A DNA stretch of 13,899 nt from positions 1-13,899 of the forward strand of contig JAUVXS010000031.1 in assembly GCA_030603485.1 (NCBI GenBank), in the 5' to 3' direction. The DNA comes from Dehalococcoidia bacterium (lineage in GTDB: Bacteria > Chloroflexota > Dehalococcoidia > GIF9 > AB-539-J10). A model generated the notes under the pieces. The model saw nothing but the letters and a program-made list of their open reading frames with translations. It did not search any database and was not told the origin of the DNA. Made by a program: the position numbers and the translations under genes. This document shows, piece after piece, positions 12,095 through 13,899 of this stretch; position 1 is the stretch's first letter; each line of letters opens with the position of its first letter.

Positions 12095-13899
12095 ATGATA
12101 CCTCTAATCGTCAATACATCTGACCCTATGGCCAAAGTCAGGGTAGTGACTACCAAGGATTACTCCACCAAGACCCTCAAAACTCTGCATACCATTGGTG
12201 TGCTTCATGTTGAAGAAAGCGAAGAGCTAAAGCCTGTAGATAAAGAAGCCATCGAACAGGAAAGAAAAGAAATCGGTGAATTATCAACAAGCATTAACGA
12301 CATATTAGCTTATATGCCAAAGGGAGAAAGAGTATCGCTGAAAGAGGATGTGGAAGTTATATATACCAGGCCGTTTGACGAAGTTGACAGCGAAGTAAGG
12401 TTGCTATGTACCAAGCTCAGCAACGTGCATCGCAGCGCCGCCAAACTCAACGAGGAGGTTAAGGAACTAACAGAACTAAGCAAGTATCTTGGCTCTCTGG
12501 AGCGGCAGGCCGATATTAGATTACAAGATTTAAATTTTTCGGGAAGTTATCTTTTTTCTCGGGTCTTTGTGTTTCCAAACGAGTTATTTGAAACCTCATA
12601 CCTTAAACTTAGAGACTACATACTTGAGAACCTTTCGGGTACAGTAGAAAACGAGACTGTCTTGTATGCCATTGCCAAAGTGGAAAACCAGGAAACTATA
12701 GAGTCCACAGTCAAGGATGATGGGGCCAAGATTCTGCACATACCGGGAGGGAAGTTAACGCTAAGCGAATTTATTAAGGTAGCCAACGGTAATATTCACA
12801 GTCTTGAAGAAGAACTGGCAAAGCTTCATACCGAGATTGTTAGTAAAACCAGGGAGAATCTAGAAAAGCTCGTCCTTTTCAGGGAGGCATTATCAGCCGA
12901 AACAGAAAGGTTAGCAGTTTTAGCCAAAGCCTGTGAGGCAAAATATGTCACTTTAATCGAGGGGTGGATTCCAGAGAGTAATGTCGAAGCTGCAATTTCT
13001 GAACTCAGGGAGAACGTAGGCTATGTGTTCATTGACACAAGAAAGCCAGAGCAAGCAGAGGAGCCGCCCACCAGGATGAGGAATGCAACTGCAGTTAAGC
13101 CGTTCGAAGTCATTGTGAACTTATTCGGTACCCCAAAGTATAGGGAATGGGACCCCACCCCGATAATAGCATACTTCTTTGCCATTTTTTTTGGTATTAT
13201 GCTGGGGGACGTAGTATATGCTGCCCTCCTCATACTATTTGCAAGGCTTGGCCTGCGACTTCTAGTTGATGATCCTAAAACTGAAGGTTTCAAGCTATTC
13301 CAAAGGATAATTTACATTAGTGGTGGTGTTGGTTTGGTTGTTGGTGTGCTTACGGGAAGCTATTTGGGCGACTTCTACCGGTTCTTTGGAATCGAGAGCC
13401 CAGCACTTGCCGGATTTATTCAGGAAATATTTTCAGACCCCGTGAAATTCATACAATTCTCATTAGTAATAGGTCTGGTTCACATAAACATAGCCCATGT
13501 GATCGCACTTATTAAAGGAATAAAGGAGAGGCAGAAAGCGATAGTGCCCAACAAAGTCGGGCTATTTATGCTTCAAATTGGTGCCATACCCTTGATTATG
13601 GTTTTCATACTTGGTATGAATATCCCCTGGTTAACCGGGCAAATACCGATTATACTGATGTCTGCTGCAATTACAGGACTAGTATTAATTGTCGCCTCCT
13701 CCCTGATGGAGAAGGGCGCTTTTCTGGGCAGTATCTTCTGGCTCTTTGACGTCACCGGCATACTGGGCGATGTTATGTCATATGCCAGGCTGGCAGGTGT
13801 GGGGCTGGCTACATATTACCTGGCATACTGCTTTAACCTGATAGCAGATGTATTATACGGAATGATGCCTGGTGGAATAGTCCAGGCTATCGTTGGCAG
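12095..13899 (+). CDS. ntpI: V/A-type ATPase subunit I (a-like membrane stator), 3' end outside window
   Basis: The frame is open from the ATG at 12095 to the edge, giving 601 full codons; the family is about 620-700 residues. The N-terminal half is soluble and helical with a KVRVVTTKDYSTKTLKTLHTIGVLHVEE opening, a typical subunit I beginning. The membrane half begins near residue 357 (PIIAYFFAIFFGIMLGD) and has several hydrophobic segments. GDVMSYARLAGVGLA near residues 558-572 contains Arg565, the conserved arginine that lets protons or sodium ions pass beside the rotor ring. Whether H+ or Na+ is used cannot be read from this part. An in-frame ATG at 12128 (MAKVRVV) is an alternative start; I favour 12095 because it begins one base after the preceding stop, allowing coupling, but neither has a clear Shine-Dalgarno. 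Confidence 0.93.
   Translation, partial: MIPLIVNTSDPMAKVRVVTTKDYSTKTLKTLHTIGVLHVEESEELKPVDKEAIEQERKEIGELSTSINDILAYMPKGERVSLKEDVEVIYTRPFDEVDSEVRLLCTKLSNVHRSAAKLNEEVKELTELSKYLGSLERQADIRLQDLNFSGSYLFSRVFVFPNELFETSYLKLRDYILENLSGTVENETVLYAIAKVENQETIESTVKDDGAKILHIPGGKLTLSEFIKVANGNIHSLEEELAKLHTEIVSKTRENLEKLVLFREALSAETERLAVLAKACEAKYVTLIEGWIPESNVEAAISELRENVGYVFIDTRKPEQAEEPPTRMRNATAVKPFEVIVNLFGTPKYREWDPTPIIAYFFAIFFGIMLGDVVYAALLILFARLGLRLLVDDPKTEGFKLFQRIIYISGGVGLVVGVLTGSYLGDFYRFFGIESPALAGFIQEIFSDPVKFIQFSLVIGLVHINIAHVIALIKGIKERQKAIVPNKVGLFMLQIGAIPLIMVFILGMNIPWLTGQIPIILMSAAITGLVLIVASSLMEKGAFLGSIFWLFDVTGILGDVMSYARLAGVGLATYYLAYCFNLIADVLYGMMPGGIVQAIVG

Overview
The window looks like chromosomal DNA from an anaerobic or subsurface bacterium. 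My best guess is Chloroflexota, possibly a Dehalococcoidia-like lineage. That guess is an inference from gene content: a DUF47/PiT phosphate pair, an AmrA/AmrS pair, a membrane-anchored peptidase-MA-like metalloprotease, a V/A-type ATPase, and an intergenic repeat of the 'CTTCGACTTCGCTCAGG' type often seen in such genomes. No 16S rRNA or other decisive marker is present. I see no tRNA, rRNA, CRISPR array, insertion sequence or prophage.

Almost everything from 1 to about 11,570 is on the minus strand; read right to left it falls into four apparent transcription units. Unit 1 (11567 to 7792) is nfi (endonuclease V) - prfB (release factor 2, with a programmed +1 frameshift) - a membrane-anchored HEXXH protease - radC. 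The last three junctions are very tight: the prfB ribosome-binding site overlaps the nfi stop, and the next two are ATGA overlaps. A broken DUF362 gene follows radC. Unit 2 (7363 to 4657) is a DUF1893 protein, a membrane-anchored coiled-coil protein with a transglutaminase-like Cys/His domain, and a solitary oligopeptide-type solute-binding lipoprotein. It ends at a strong hairpin at 4606-4626. Unit 3 (4498 to 1601) is the AmmeMemoRadiSam radical SAM enzyme (amrS), AMMECR1-type amrA, and the replication-restart AAA+ ATPase rarA. The Memo partner of this system is not here. Unit 4 (1182 to 1) is a DUF47/PhoU-like regulator and a PiT phosphate transporter that runs off the left edge, preceded by a 418-base intergenic region that carries the repeat.

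The right end is divergent. A near-consensus plus-strand promoter (TTGCCA-N17-TATAAT, 11640-11668) drives a V/A-type ATPase operon: a small coiled-coil stalk subunit (11782-12093), then the large membrane subunit I, cut by the right edge. A minus-strand promoter for nfi lies back to back with it.

Several starts differ from the longest open frame. amrA, the transglutaminase-like gene and the DUF362 remnant have Shine-Dalgarno sites pointing to internal ATGs. nfi should start at 11567, where the catalytic residues take nearly the same numbers as in the family. nfi and amrS each have a TATAAT box only 7-8 bases before an ATG, the spacing expected for leaderless mRNAs. Most of the window is ordinary housekeeping. 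The parts that deserve a second look are the recoded prfB, the leaderless-type promoters, the DUF1893/coiled-coil/lipoprotein cluster, the Memo-less amrS-amrA-rarA unit, and the decayed DUF362 gene.
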